Assembly: GCA_024516155.1 (NCBI GenBank)
Contig: JAJJXM010000030.1
Location: 434,001 to 498,000 of the forward strand
DNA length: 64,000 nt
Source: Pyronema omphalodes
Lineage: Eukaryota > Ascomycota > Pezizomycetes > Pezizales > Pyronemataceae
Direction: 5' to 3'
Positions 11,804-22,333 of the stretch are shown in pieces. Within the stretch, counting starts at the first letter, position 1. The number at the start of each line of letters is the position of its first letter. The notes beneath the pieces were generated by a model. The model saw nothing but the letters and a program-made list of their open reading frames with translations, did no database searches and had not been told where the DNA came from. The position numbers were made by a program, and so were the translations under genes.

Positions 11804-14800
11804 CTAGTTTTCTTCCTTTGCCCCATGTGCTCGTAGGAGGTTCGCCACTTCTACATGCCCATTTTCTTCTGCCAAGCGAAGTGGACTAATCCATTTAGAA
11901 GCACGGATATTCTGTGGGATAAAGTTAACATCAGCACCGGCGTCTAATAGCCGATTGACAACATCGAAACGACCAGATTCGGCTGCAGATTGCAGAGCAG
12001 TCCTGCCAAACGCTGGAGCCGGTGCAGCATTAACGTCAGCCTTGGCTTCCAACAGCCGATTCACAACGCTCAAATGACCAGATCCTACTGCAGCTTGCAG
12101 AGCAGTTCTGCCAGTAGCTGGAGCCGGTGCAGCATTGACATCAGCCTTGCCTTCCAACAGCCTATTGACAATGTCAAGATGACCAGATTCCGCTGCAGCT
12201 TGCAGAGCAGTTCTGCCAAATTTTGGAGCGGGTCCAGCATTAACATCAGCACCGGTGTCTAATAGCCGATTGACAACATCGAAACGACCAGATTCGGCTG
12301 CAGCTTGCAGAGCAGTTCTGCCAGTAGTTGGAGCCGGTGCAGCATTAACATCAGCCTTGGCTTCCAGCAGCCTATTGACAATGTCAAGATGACCAGATCC
12401 TGCTGCAACTTGTAGAGACGTTCTGCCAAACGCTGGAGCCGGTGCAGCATTAACATCAGCCTTGGCTTCCAACAGCCGATTCACAACGCTCAAATGACCA
12501 GATTCTGCTGCAGCTTGCAGAGCAGTTCTGCCAAACTTTGGAGCCGGTGCAGTGTTAACATCAGCCTCGACTTCCAACAGCCGATTCACAACGCTCAAAT
12601 GACCAGATTCTGCTGCTGCCTGCAGAGCAGTTCTGCCAAATCTTGGAGTGGGTGCAGCATTAACATCAGCCTTGGCTTCCAACAGCCTATTGACAATGTC
12701 AAGATGACCAGATCCTGCTGCAACTTGCAGAGACGTTCTGCCAAACGCTGGAGCCGGTGCAGCATTAACATCAGCCTTGGCTTCCAACAGCCGATTCACA
12801 ACGTCGATATGACCGGATTTGGCGGCACCTTGCAGAGCAGTTCGCCCATCGAATTCAGCTGGTTCAGCATTAACATCAGCCTTGGCTTCCAACAGCCTAT
12901 TGACAATGTCAATATGACCACCTTCAGCGGCACCCTGTAGAGCAGTTCGTCCCCGGTAACTTGCAGGCTTAGCATTAACATCAGCCTCGACTGCCAACAA
13001 CCGATTCACAATCTCCACATGACCCGCTCCAGCAGCAGCCTGTAGTGCGGTCTTTATGCCTTCCTCCTTGTTTCGACTAACGTTGACATCTGCGCCATGT
13101 TGCAAAAGCTTTTCTACAATGCGTGTTTGTCCATGAAACGCAGCAAGTTGAAGAGCAGTCCAGTCATCATCGATTGCGTTGTCTACAGGTAGATCGGGAA
13201 TAATTTGACTTTCAGCCTTGTCCGTGTCTCCAGCCTTTATAGCATCGCAAAGCTGCTGAATGCTTGTTGGCGCATTATTTCGACGCTGCAGAACAAGAGA
13301 TACAGGTTCGCCGCCATGTTCTTCGTCACAGATCCTCGTCTTTTCGAATAACTTGGTGACCTTACGTCCATAATCAATGACGAAAAGGCATGACCCCTTA
13401 ATCTTGCGTTTAAACTTTATGATGACAACAGATGCCATAACAAGTATAAACACAGGTACTGCGAGATAGAAATACGTAGTCCAAGGTGGCGGAGACTTCT
13501 GGAGAATGTCGACATTCATACCGTACAAACTCTGTACGTCGTTATTAGCTGGTTCCAATCTTTATCAAGAGACAGAGTATAAGGAGGGTATGCATGGAAC
13601 AAAGACATACAGCGACGAATAGTAGAGGAAGGAATATAAACTACTGCAGGTTAGATATTTCCTGGGAACAACCATTCATATTTGCCATGGGGAGTCTTAC
13701 AGTGACCCATGAAAGTCGTCTCATACTGGCTCCTTGTTCTCTGGCCTTGAAAGCCTCATAGATTGACATGATGTTGGAAGCCTATTGTGCTTGTTAGTTT
13801 TCCCAGCCAAGCAAAAGGAGAATATCCGTTTAAACCGCTTATCGCAAATACAGGTGATTTTGAATGATATGATAACGTATGTAACGAAGAAAAGGACCTA
13901 CACGTTGAAAGGAAACATCCATCTTGTTTGATATGTCTTTCCCAATGGTCTCCATGCGTTCCAGTACATCAGGATTGTCACTGGATTCCGGTTCATTCCA
14001 GGATAAATGTTTGAGCGATGACATCCATTGACACTGATCCTGGTGTATGATCTCGAGTTGATACACTATGTCTGTTACTTCGGCAATGTTGTCCAAGAGA
14101 TCTTCTGGATCTTTATTTCTGTCTGTTATAATTGCTCTCTGCGGCAAGAATAAGTCATCTAATGATCTGACAAGCGTCTCGAACACCTACCGCATTGTTC
14201 AACTGCTGTGTGCAGTAACTGAGAATGTTTCCCCATTCCTTGCAGATTTGGTCCAGTGACAAAATATCTCGTAGGGAGTTCGGAGATCTCCTGTTGTCAT
14301 CTAGGAACAATTCATTCGTGAAAATGAATCTCCGGCCTTCAGTGTGATTGGAGAGTAAGATGAACTTGCGCCGCTTGGGCGTGAATACGTGCTCATCGTA
14401 CTGCGGTGTTTTGCTTGACTTATTTGTTGCCTCGTCCCTGGCATGCTTCCAGTGGGCATTTTTTCTTCTACGTGATAAACGAAATACGATTTCAGGAGGA
14501 GATGTTGTTTCGTATGTAAGGCTTGTCGAGCTTTCTTGACGTTCGGGGGCAACGTTTTCTTCATAATGGCTACTCTGTACTTCCCAACATCTCCAAGCTA
14601 TCAACAAATCCAATTAGCTAAGCTTCTATGCATGAACGGAAAGATTCTGCTAATACATATGAATGCATTACACTTACCACATTTAGACACAGCGGTAGAG
14701 CAACAACTGCACTCAAGTGGCTTGATATAACAACCTGTCAACGGATTGGAAGCATCGAAACTCCTGATGTTTCCGGGAAATTCAGTACGTTTGATGCCAA

Positions 14801-15226
14801 ATCGGTTTAACTGTGGGACAGTATTATATAAGACATTTAACATGTCATTCGGAAGTGTATCTGAACGACAGCTGGATTGATGATGTCAGAACAAGGAGTG
14901 AACAGGGAACGGGGTTGAGCGTTTCTGAGATTGAATGATGCTGATCACATACAGAATTATCGTAGGTTTATCCTTGACAGCAACTGAATTAGGACTTATC
15001 ATCAGGATTTCTTTCAGCCAAATTGGCATACCTTTTGACGACCACTATCTTCGAGTGCCTTTACTAAGTCGGACCTTGATTTAACTGGGTGATGATTCTC
15101 GCCAAGTAATACCTCAAGTAAAGTTGGCATGTCGTTCATGGCATGACTATTGGTTATGGAAGTGGCTCGTCGATGCGGAAAGCTTAAGAGGCCTGTAACG
15201 GCGGTTGTAATGGTTAGTGGATCCAT
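11804..15226 (-). CDS. CorA-like membrane protein with C-terminal ankyrin array (left copy)
   Basis: Exons, in coding order on the minus strand: 15226-15032, 14972-14953 (20 nt), 14871-14678, 14597-14191, 14138-13902, 13781-13701, 13640-13611 (30 nt) and 13531-11804; about 963 residues with phases agreeing. The N-terminus reads MDPLTITTAVTGLL, a style common in fungal ankyrin/STAND proteins. Residues up to about 375 form a helical cytosolic region. The sequence SMRRLSWVT, then FIFLPLLFVA (the 30-nt exon), then SLYGMN is the TM1 plus GMN signature of CorA Mg2+-transporter relatives. TM2 is near 406-428 (TTYFYLAVPVFILVMASVVI). From about 513 to the end run roughly 13 ankyrin repeats, including eleven 35-residue (105-bp) units of the type GRTALQAAAESGHL. 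By CorA topology both ends face the cytosol. A transport role is inference; a recognition role through the ankyrins is equally possible. Confidence 0.85.
11900..13080 (-). repeat. 105-bp tandem coding repeats (ankyrin units, left copy)
   Basis: Eleven units of 105 bp encode 35-residue ankyrin repeats, slightly longer than the usual 33. Neighbouring units are nearly identical at DNA level, far more so than old ankyrin repeats usually are, and some blocks recur in the same order. That suggests recent unequal exchange or gene conversion. Changes concentrate in the segment after LQ(A/V)AA and in the last four residues of each unit. Confidence 0.85.
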
Positions 15227-16174
15227 TGATCTAATGGTAGTGAGATTGTTGTAAATTGTTCAAAATAAGAGGATGTTGACTAGCAAAAAACAGAGAAATC
15301 CAAAGTTTTCCTAGTAGCAGACGGATAACAGCTTTCATATCCGATGAGTATCGTTTGGTTGCGCCAATCTATAACCCTTTTGTGCGGGTATAGGCTAGTA
15401 CATGCGTTGAAAACACCATTCTGCGACAGACTTGCACGAGGCGTCCTACATGGCAGAATTCGATTTTGCGGGGCGGAGCCTAAAAGGGTCTCAAAGATCC
15501 GCGCATGCATAAATGGTTAGTGTCAGCGCAATTAGTGCGCCCAATCAACATTGTCAAGGCCCGACTCCGAGATCCGTGAGGTACGAGGTAGCCAATGTGT
15601 GGTCGTTTCATAGAAGCACAGTTGCTAGTCTCGGCCTTATTCGCAGTTACCAATTCCTTCCTCTTTGAAAACCAACCGCATGATATTAGAAAACGAACTG
15701 GCCAAATAGTAATTCTTTCACAGCCAAAATGAAAAAAAAAAAAATCATGAATCATGAGGTCTCGGGTTTACTAAGGCATACATTGTACTCGGCGGGTGCC
15801 TAGATGCGGCGCACCCCATAAGATTCGGGCATAGCAATAGCACAGCAACAATAGAGATTTCCTGGAGAAAAGTGGGGATCAATCAGCTTTGTGATAGTCG
15901 ATTCTTACTTTAATTTTCAAAAGGAATTTGATGACTCGCTGAAGGCAGTTGTCTTGGAATTTGCGATTGTATGGAGAGACTAAAGTCCGGCACAGTGATA
16001 TACGCGAGCCCTATGGTACAAGAAAACGAGTGAGAGTGGTTTAGTTCAAACACCTCACTATGGTACATTTTTGCCACCAAGATTGTATATGTTATACAAG
16101 TTCCCCACCAAAAAACATATACATGCGAAGAATCTAAACAGCATTTATACCGATCGCTTGTTTAAAAATCTGAC

Positions 16175-16335
16175 TTATAATAGCATGTGTATAAATTTTC
16201 GCGCTAGTCAAATATTTATACAGGCAATTGTATGAGATTTCTCGATTTATAATAGCATGTGTATAAATATTTGACTAGCGCGAAAATTTATACAGGCAAT
16301 TGTATAAGATTCTTCGGTTTATAATAGCATATGTA
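16175..16335 (+). repeat. 72-bp tandem repeat with an internally inverted 31-bp core
   Basis: TTATAATAGCATGTG recurs at 16175, 16247 and (variant) 16319, a period of exactly 72. In unit one the next 31 bp (16190-16220) start TATAAATTTTCGCGC; in unit two (16262-16292) the same 31 bp are present as a perfect reverse complement. The flanking CAGGCAATTGTAT follows both cores in the same orientation. It lies in the left sub-terminal region of element C. Confidence 0.9.
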
Positions 16336-17322
16336 TAGATTCTTCATCGTCATGGAAACACTCAGACATCGGTCTATGGGGTTATTGGAGAACATATGTT
16401 TATTGATGATAATTTCTACATATCACCAAAGTGCACCACATTTTCTGATTACATATTCCTTCCCCTCTCAACCGAAAAATCCAACCAGTTCTTCAATACA
16501 ATTGATTTTAATCATCTTCCGTTGACCAATACGTGATTTATAAATCGATTGCCCAACTCGTCCAACCAAAAGTTCTTACATCCGCTTCATCGTTGACAGC
16601 CCGTCAAACCACAAGCCGATAGCCTGCACGAGGATTGGGAAGATTGCTAATGCGAGCCAGGCCTCTTGAAATCCAGTAGGCATGATGTTTTGTCGTTGGA
16701 TTTCTTGTGATCATAATGGGTTCCTCCACCTTGTCCTTCATCTCGATTTCCCTCTTTTCCCCCACCTCTGTCTCTCCTTGTTCCATAAGGCGGCGATTGT
16801 AGGGTACCGGGGGTTCGTCTAGGGATGCTGTGGGGAGTTTGGGAGACGTTTTAGCAGTTGGCTTAACGGCGAGTGAGGTTGTACGTTGGCATTGACGTCA
16901 TAATGACACCAAGATGGAGGTGGAAACCTGACAATGAAAAACTAATACTTATAGCGCCGCCTAAAACAGGAATGACAAACAGAGGGTATATCAATCCCCC
17001 GTCATGTCGATTAGGTGGAACAATGGTACCTCGACTTCGACAAAATCTAACTCGAACACCTCATTGAATCAAAAACAAAATCTGAATGTCCTCTATCTGC
17101 AGTGATATGGACCCGGAACCATTGCGCAAGGTGCCACTGGCAACCTTTTGGTAGCGGAGGAGATTGATGCTATATCAGCTGACCTGGGAGCATCAGAGGC
17201 TACGACACATCATGGCAGGAAGGACAAAAAAACAGAAGAAAAAAAGCAGAACATCAGCCTTGCAGCGGAAAAAATACTGACTAAAAAACTGCAGAAAGCT
17301 GGATATGAGCTGAGGCAACGGT

Positions 17323-17660
17323 GTTTTTTGTTTTTTGTTTTTTGTTTTTTGTTTTTTGTTTTTTGTTTTTTGTTTTTTGTTTTTGTTTTTTGTTTTTGTT
17401 TTTTGTTTTTTGTTTTTTGTTTTTTGTTTTTTGTTTTTTGTTTTTCGTTTTTTTGTTTTTTGTTTTTTGTTTTTTGTTTTTTGTTTTTTGTTTTTTGTTT
17501 TTTGTTTTTGTTTTTTGTTTTTTGTTTTTTGTTTTTTGTTTTTTGTTTTTTGTTTTTTGTTTTTTGTTTTTGTTTTTTGTTTTTTGTTTTTGTTTTTTGT
17601 TTTTTGTTTTTTGTTTTTGTTTTTTGTTTTTTGTTTTTTGTTTTTTTTTTCTTTTTTTTT
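17323..17660 (+). repeat. (TTTTTTG)n array
   Basis: About 45 tandem copies of TTTTTTG with scattered TTTTTG variants, ending in a longer T run. Long ORFs in several frames on both strands (poly Phe-Val-Cys-Leu or Lys-Asn-Gln) are artefacts of the repeat. Confidence 0.95.
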
Positions 17661-18181
17661 TATCATATAGTTCAGTAGTGCTCGTCTGAATAAACAAAGA
17701 TTCTACCACATTATTTCCATAAATCATTGGTAATTTAGCTAGTATTGTGATGTTTTCAGTCCGAAATTTTTGTTTAGATTATAGAATGTTATATCTTTTT
17801 TTTATCTACGGATTGTATATTTTATAGAATGTTATATCTTTGTGTTATCTACTGGATTGTATTTCTCGTGGAAGGTTATATCTTTTTGTTATCCCCGCGA
17901 TTGTATTTCTTCCGTTGTGGTATAAACGGGTATATCACATGTTTAAAAATGTATATGTAAATCATAAACCTGTTCTATCCCACTAGGCAAACATATACAG
18001 AAAGACTGTATAAAACTTATACCATTACATGTACCATAGGGCCTTCGTGGTTTAGCTAAACACCGAAAGTGTTTAGTTAAACACCCTAAACACCAAAGTT
18101 GTTTAGTGTGATTTACGGTGTTTAGCTAAACCACCTAGCGTTGTTTAGTTAAACAACTACCTTGATTTTTTTTTGTGGGGT

Positions 18182-18499
18182 TTATTTAAACACCCTAGGG
18201 GTGTTTAAATAAACATCTTCTTTTTCGCTTATTCTTTGGTGTTTATTTGAACTATCCTCTGATGTTTGTATAACATCTACAGTCCACTTCCTAGGGATGG
18301 CTTTTCCATGGTTCATATAAATCACCCTGCAGTGTTCTACTGAACATTCAGTTTTAAACTGTAGAGCTGTGTTCTGCTTATGTTTGTTGATGGAAGTGGA
18401 TATTGCCTTAGTGCGCATCCCTTCCTTATGTTCTGTTCGTTCTGCCGTTGTTGTTCCTCGTTCTTCATCCATTTCATTCACTTGTTTCTCCACCTCCAT
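18182..18499 (-). CDS. Small conserved ORF of element B (left copy)
   Basis: A 105-codon ORF begins MEVEKQVNEMDEERGTTTAE, is highly charged, and contains CSVEHCRVIYMNHGKAIPRK. The first 78 residues are shared, with few changes, by the other B copy (50536-50784); the C-termini then differ because the ORF runs into the GTGTTTA array. I do not recognise a domain and see no catalytic motif of a transposase. It may be a remnant of an element-encoded protein or DNA-binding protein, or not translated at all. Confidence 0.35.
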   Translation of the reverse strand: MEVEKQVNEMDEERGTTTAERTEHKEGMRTKAISTSINKHKQNTALQFKTECSVEHCRVIYMNHGKAIPRKWTVDVIQTSEDSSNKHQRISEKEDVYLNTPRVFK

Positions 18500-18959
18500 C
18501 TTTCCGTCTTGTTTGACTGTAAGTTTTTCCTCATGTCAAATTTTTGTCCCTCTACAGAATTTGCTAGTTCATACACCATACGCCACCGGAGGGACAAAAG
18601 GGAGAGAGGGGTGGGGATATGAACTTCTAGATACTCGCTGAGTCAAGTACTGCAAACCAACCCCACAAATATCTACAATGCTAACCAGACAAACAGGATG
18701 CTCAGAAAACCTAAGTCTATTTATTGAAGCGATCCATAATTCCAGCATATGTAAGGGTCAATTAAAAAAGGCACAAAGCGAATGGTACTATACAGAGAGC
18801 AGGAGCAGGAGTAGGAGGGGTGAGGAGGGAGGTGGGAGGTTCCTGTATGTATAGATAGAGGACCTGGCAATAACTAGAAACATGTTATATAATGAGCGAG
18901 TGGTTTAGTAATTAATTTAAAACATTCAAAAAATATCTGAGGTGCTTGATCAAACCACT

Positions 18960-19320
18960 ATTGTGCAAGGTGTTTAAATCGGTGTTTAAAGGTGTTTAGT
19001 AGGTGTTTAAATCGGTGTTTAAAGGTGTTTAGTAGGTGTTTAAATCGGTGTTTAAAGGTGTTTAGTAGGTGTTTAGATCGGTGTTTAAAGGTGTTTAGTA
19101 GGTGTTTAGATCGGTGTTTAAAGGTGTTTAAAGGTGTTTAGATCGGTGTTTAAAGGTGTTTAAAGGTGTTTAAATCGGTGTTTAAATCGGTGTTTAAAGG
19201 TGTTTAGTAGGTGTTTAAATCGGTGTTTAAAGGTGTTTAATAGGTGTTTAAAGAGGTGTTTAGTAGGTGTTCAAAGGTGTTTAGTAGGTGTTTATAGAGG
19301 TGTTTAGTAAATGAATTTTG
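18960..19320 (+). repeat. GGTGTTTA sub-terminal array of element B
   Basis: More than 25 copies of GGTGTTTA occur in pairs such as GTGTTTAAATCGGTGTTTAAAG and GTGTTTAGTAG at spacings near 10-20 bp. The inverted copy is at 49685-50060. Such arrays are the kind of site bound by accessory transposition proteins in CACTA elements. Confidence 0.85.
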
Positions 19321-19394
19321 TGGGTGTTTGAATTAAACACCTTTTGTGGTTTAAAGTGTGGTTTGATTAAACACCTTTTTTTTGTACCACAGGG

Positions 19395-22333
19395 CGAGCG
19401 ACGGGCTTGCCCTCGCACCCGAGTATATATAGGGTGAGGATCAAAAACCACCTCAACAGCATGCCAGACAGCATCCGCCATTTCAAGCAGCGAAAAGGCA
19501 TGCAAACAGAGCGTTAGCTACATGTGTATAGTTCTCTCTCGCTCAATTAAAAGTATAAATTTTCCGGATTGAGTCGCTCGCGTTGCAACTGTCGTAATTA
19601 AAGGTCGCGGTGTAGAGTTGTCGAGGCCGTTGCTATGCAGGACTGTCCATCTTTTTGACCCTACTTGCAGATGTCGATACGATGGATAATGGGCAGTGCA
19701 GGCACGAATCGCACTCTATTCGCCACAGATTTCTCTTTCTCTGTCTTTTTCTTATTAGCTTTCGCTTACATACTGAAACTGAACTGAAAGTCCAAACATG
19801 AAGGGCCTAGTTACCATCACCATTAATTCCAAGATAGATGAAAAACATTCTCTGCATAACACGCTGTATCACAATACACGCTGACTGCCCTCATATCACC
19901 AGCCTGGCTCGAGCTGGGTTCGTTCCAGGTTCTTATTGGTCTATACCCCGGCACCATAGTAGAATTTCGTGGCATGTTCATTTATAGATAGGCCCCCAAC
20001 AGTCTGAGGCATCCCCGAAGTCGTTCGAACACCATTAGAGCCGAAGAAGTTTGACATATCTAAGCAACCAGCGCCGAAAATCACCCATCATCCATCCCGC
20101 CGAACGGACAATAAATTCCGCTGTATTTCCGGAACATTGTGTCGTAATGAACTTACGAAGTTAAAACAAAGGATAAAATAAGGAAAAAGAAAAAAAACAA
20201 GAACCAGCATCACCATCGGCAGCAGTAACAGCAGTAGCAGTAATAAACCAAAAACGTATTACTAAGCAACGATATCCACCCTATGCCCTATACCCTATAC
20301 CCTATGTCCTATGCCCTATGTCCTGACCTAAACGCCCTTTATCCTATCCCCTTATCATCAATTCATCCGCGGTTCGCAATCCATGATCCATTATACTATA
20401 CTATACTACTCCGGCGATGGATACAGCTCTATTTTAGTATTGTAAGCCGATACGTAATATGAAAAATGTAATGGGTAATCTTTTGAGGATTTTCCGGGAA
20501 ACGTGATGCATTTATCCCTAGCTCTATAGCAGGAGAGGAGAGAGCGTATATTACCATTGAAGATGTCTTTTTATGGCAGTTAAATAGAGCGTTCGGATAG
20601 ACAGTGGGATACCTACCCATCTGTCAATTCAGATATTTTATTGCTATAGCATAGGCGAAGTTTAGGTTGTTGTCTCCATCCCCGATAAAGACTCGGGGGG
20701 TTTTCTCGTATTGCAATTTCGGAATATCGGAATTCCAGAATTTTTCTTACTGCACGTTGAGGCTAGCTTATTCCTTTGCAAAAAAATAATGATAATAATA
20801 ATGACGAAAGACGGGAGAAATTATTATGTATTCTAAGATAATCCGGGGCGTGGGAATTCATAGCACGGTATATGAAACATTCGACAAATCCCGCCCGGGC
20901 AAGAAAATAAAACCGTCATTAATCAAGCCTATTGTAGTAATCATAAAGTCAGCATGCTGCAGTGGTGGCTATATATGTACTCTGAGGCTATTTATCAAAA
21001 GACGCCTGGATAGCCATGTGGAAATGGATGTAACATGCATAACATGCATAGCGTATTTGTACTTTCTGTTAGAAAGGACAGGGAGAGACAGACGGTTCTA
21101 TTGTAGATGATGATGACGATACACAGAGAGGAAGCATTATATATAGTAGAAAAGTCGGCTAGTCTCATCCTCCTGATCAAACCCTGTTTGGTGTCCCACT
21201 TGGTCCCCTTCAAGGTTCGGCTTGAGCAAACTCGAGGACCTTGTTACGACAAGCTGGATTGCCTATTCACGGCAATCTTCCAACACTTTCTCCCGTAGAA
21301 CTCCTTGAGTATCATCAAACAGTTCATTCTGGGTAATAGGCAACGACTTCCACTTTTTTCTCTCTCTCGCTTAGATACGTCGTTCGACACTATTTCGTAT
21401 ATGAATGGTTCATAAATACATGGTGAGATATTTCAACTTTGCACAAGTAATAGATATAATATATCATATACACAACATAAACTACTATTTTTTGGTTTCA
21501 GGAAAAACTATTTTTGATGATGGTGTAGTTTGTAGGAAGAACAGAAGTTTTATGGTAGCTTCTTAGGAAGGTAAACATTCTCCACCAGAAATCTTGAATA
21601 CCAAAAAGACGAATAGGGGATAGAACTCTAAATGTCGTTGACTCGTTGTTTGTAAATTGCAAGGCGATCTGAGAGACTATGACCATGTATCCACATTATA
21701 GGATCAAAATCCGGGACGTACTGTTATTTGGATCTTATCCGCACAATTCATTTACCATCCAACCGAAGTATTTTGTTGACAACGGAACGGTCTATGGAAT
21801 GTATAGACGGTAGTGTCTGATGGACAATATTTTCGCTCATCAGCCTGGGTGGTCGTCAGTCATTCATCTGTCACTCGCTTTTCATATCACGTGACGTATT
21901 ATGATAGATCCGAAATGTACGTACTTCTTCTCAAGACCCTGCCGCACGCTGTTTTTAAAGTTGGTAAAGATAGAAAGGAAAAAGAAGTTGAGAACTATAA
22001 TTAACTCGAAAATATTCACGGATATAGTTCAAAGTATACTCCAACAGTGGTCAACTTGAACCTATTAGTGTTGGCTTTACCTATTCTTTGGTTGAAAGAT
22101 ATCAAGGGAAAGGGGACTAGGAACATTCCTGGTGCATGATGTGAATTGGATATGGAAATATAGGAAAGATATGATGACAAATTACCTCTTGATTGATTGC
22201 GTTCTGTGTATGTTGATTATATTGATTATTTCCATCAAGAAAGCAATTGTTGTTCCTATTCCTAATAACCACTCCCACCATCCCCCACCACTAACTTCAA
22301 GTCTTGATCCATCGCAAACCTTCATTCACCACA
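19395..22333. other. Gene-poor spacer
   Basis: No protein or RNA gene is supported. ORFs are short and unlike known families. There is a degenerate CCCTATA/CCCTATG repeat at 20278-20325 and AT-rich stretches around 21400-21500. The last 30-60 bases (CTAACTTCAAG, then TTCACCACA) could be the leader of the next ORF. Confidence 0.45.

Larger units (their letters stand above)
9905..15995 (-). repeat. Left arm of a large inverted segmental duplication
   Basis: Read on the minus strand, this arm matches 44.63-49.6 kb along its length: upstream flank, all exons and introns of the CorA-ankyrin gene, and about 1.8 kb of downstream flank. Alignable landmarks include AAGACAACTGCC near 15945 and 44640, and CATAAACTT near 10022 and 49410. 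The left arm carries an extra 899-bp hAT insertion, one extra 105-bp ankyrin unit and small indels. Edges are approximate because similarity fades gradually. Confidence 0.85.
16056..18041. mobile_element. Transposon C, nested in B (1986 bp)
   Basis: Ends are CACTATGGTACATTTTTGCC and, read inward from the right, CCCTATGGTACATGTAATGG. The 3-bp duplication CCT (16053-16055 and 18042-18044) splits the B sequence AACACCTTCGTGG, which is intact in the other B copy. Sub-terminal repeats are TTATAATAGCATGTG units on the left and GTTATATCTTTTTGTTATC units on the right. The interior holds a (TTTTTTG)n array and short ORFs (for example 16604-16786 minus) that I cannot assign. TIRs starting CACTA with 3-bp duplications fit CACTA/EnSpm-like transposons; PIF-Harbinger also makes 3-bp duplications. 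No transposase is seen. Confidence 0.88.
16009..19394. mobile_element. Transposon B, left copy, split by nested element C
   Basis: Ends are CCCTATGGTACAAGAAAACG at the left and TTGTACCACAGGG at the right, inverted repeats of about 13 bp, flanked by a 4-bp duplication CGAG (16005-16008 and 19395-19398). Removing element C leaves about 1.4 kb. Both ends carry many copies of GGTGTTTAAA/GGTGTTTAG in sub-terminal arrays (18045-18215 and 18966-19375), and a short conserved ORF lies between. Short TIRs plus dense sub-terminal repeats resemble CACTA/EnSpm-type elements, but the 4-bp duplication is not typical, so the superfamily is open. A full second copy sits at 49625-51469 in opposite orientation. 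Confidence 0.85.

Noticed and set aside
12494..12940. ORFs antisense to the ankyrin arrays
   Set aside because: They are shadows of the 105-bp repeat; the sense strand has the conserved exon structure.
17148..17727. Long ORFs on both strands over 17.1-17.7 kb
   Set aside because: They translate the (TTTTTTG)n array in every frame; no non-repeat domain.
18960..19320. Regularly spaced GTGTTTA repeats as a CRISPR array
   Set aside because: The units are too short, with spacers only 3-10 bp and themselves repeated; the genome is eukaryotic, and the array lies at a transposon end.
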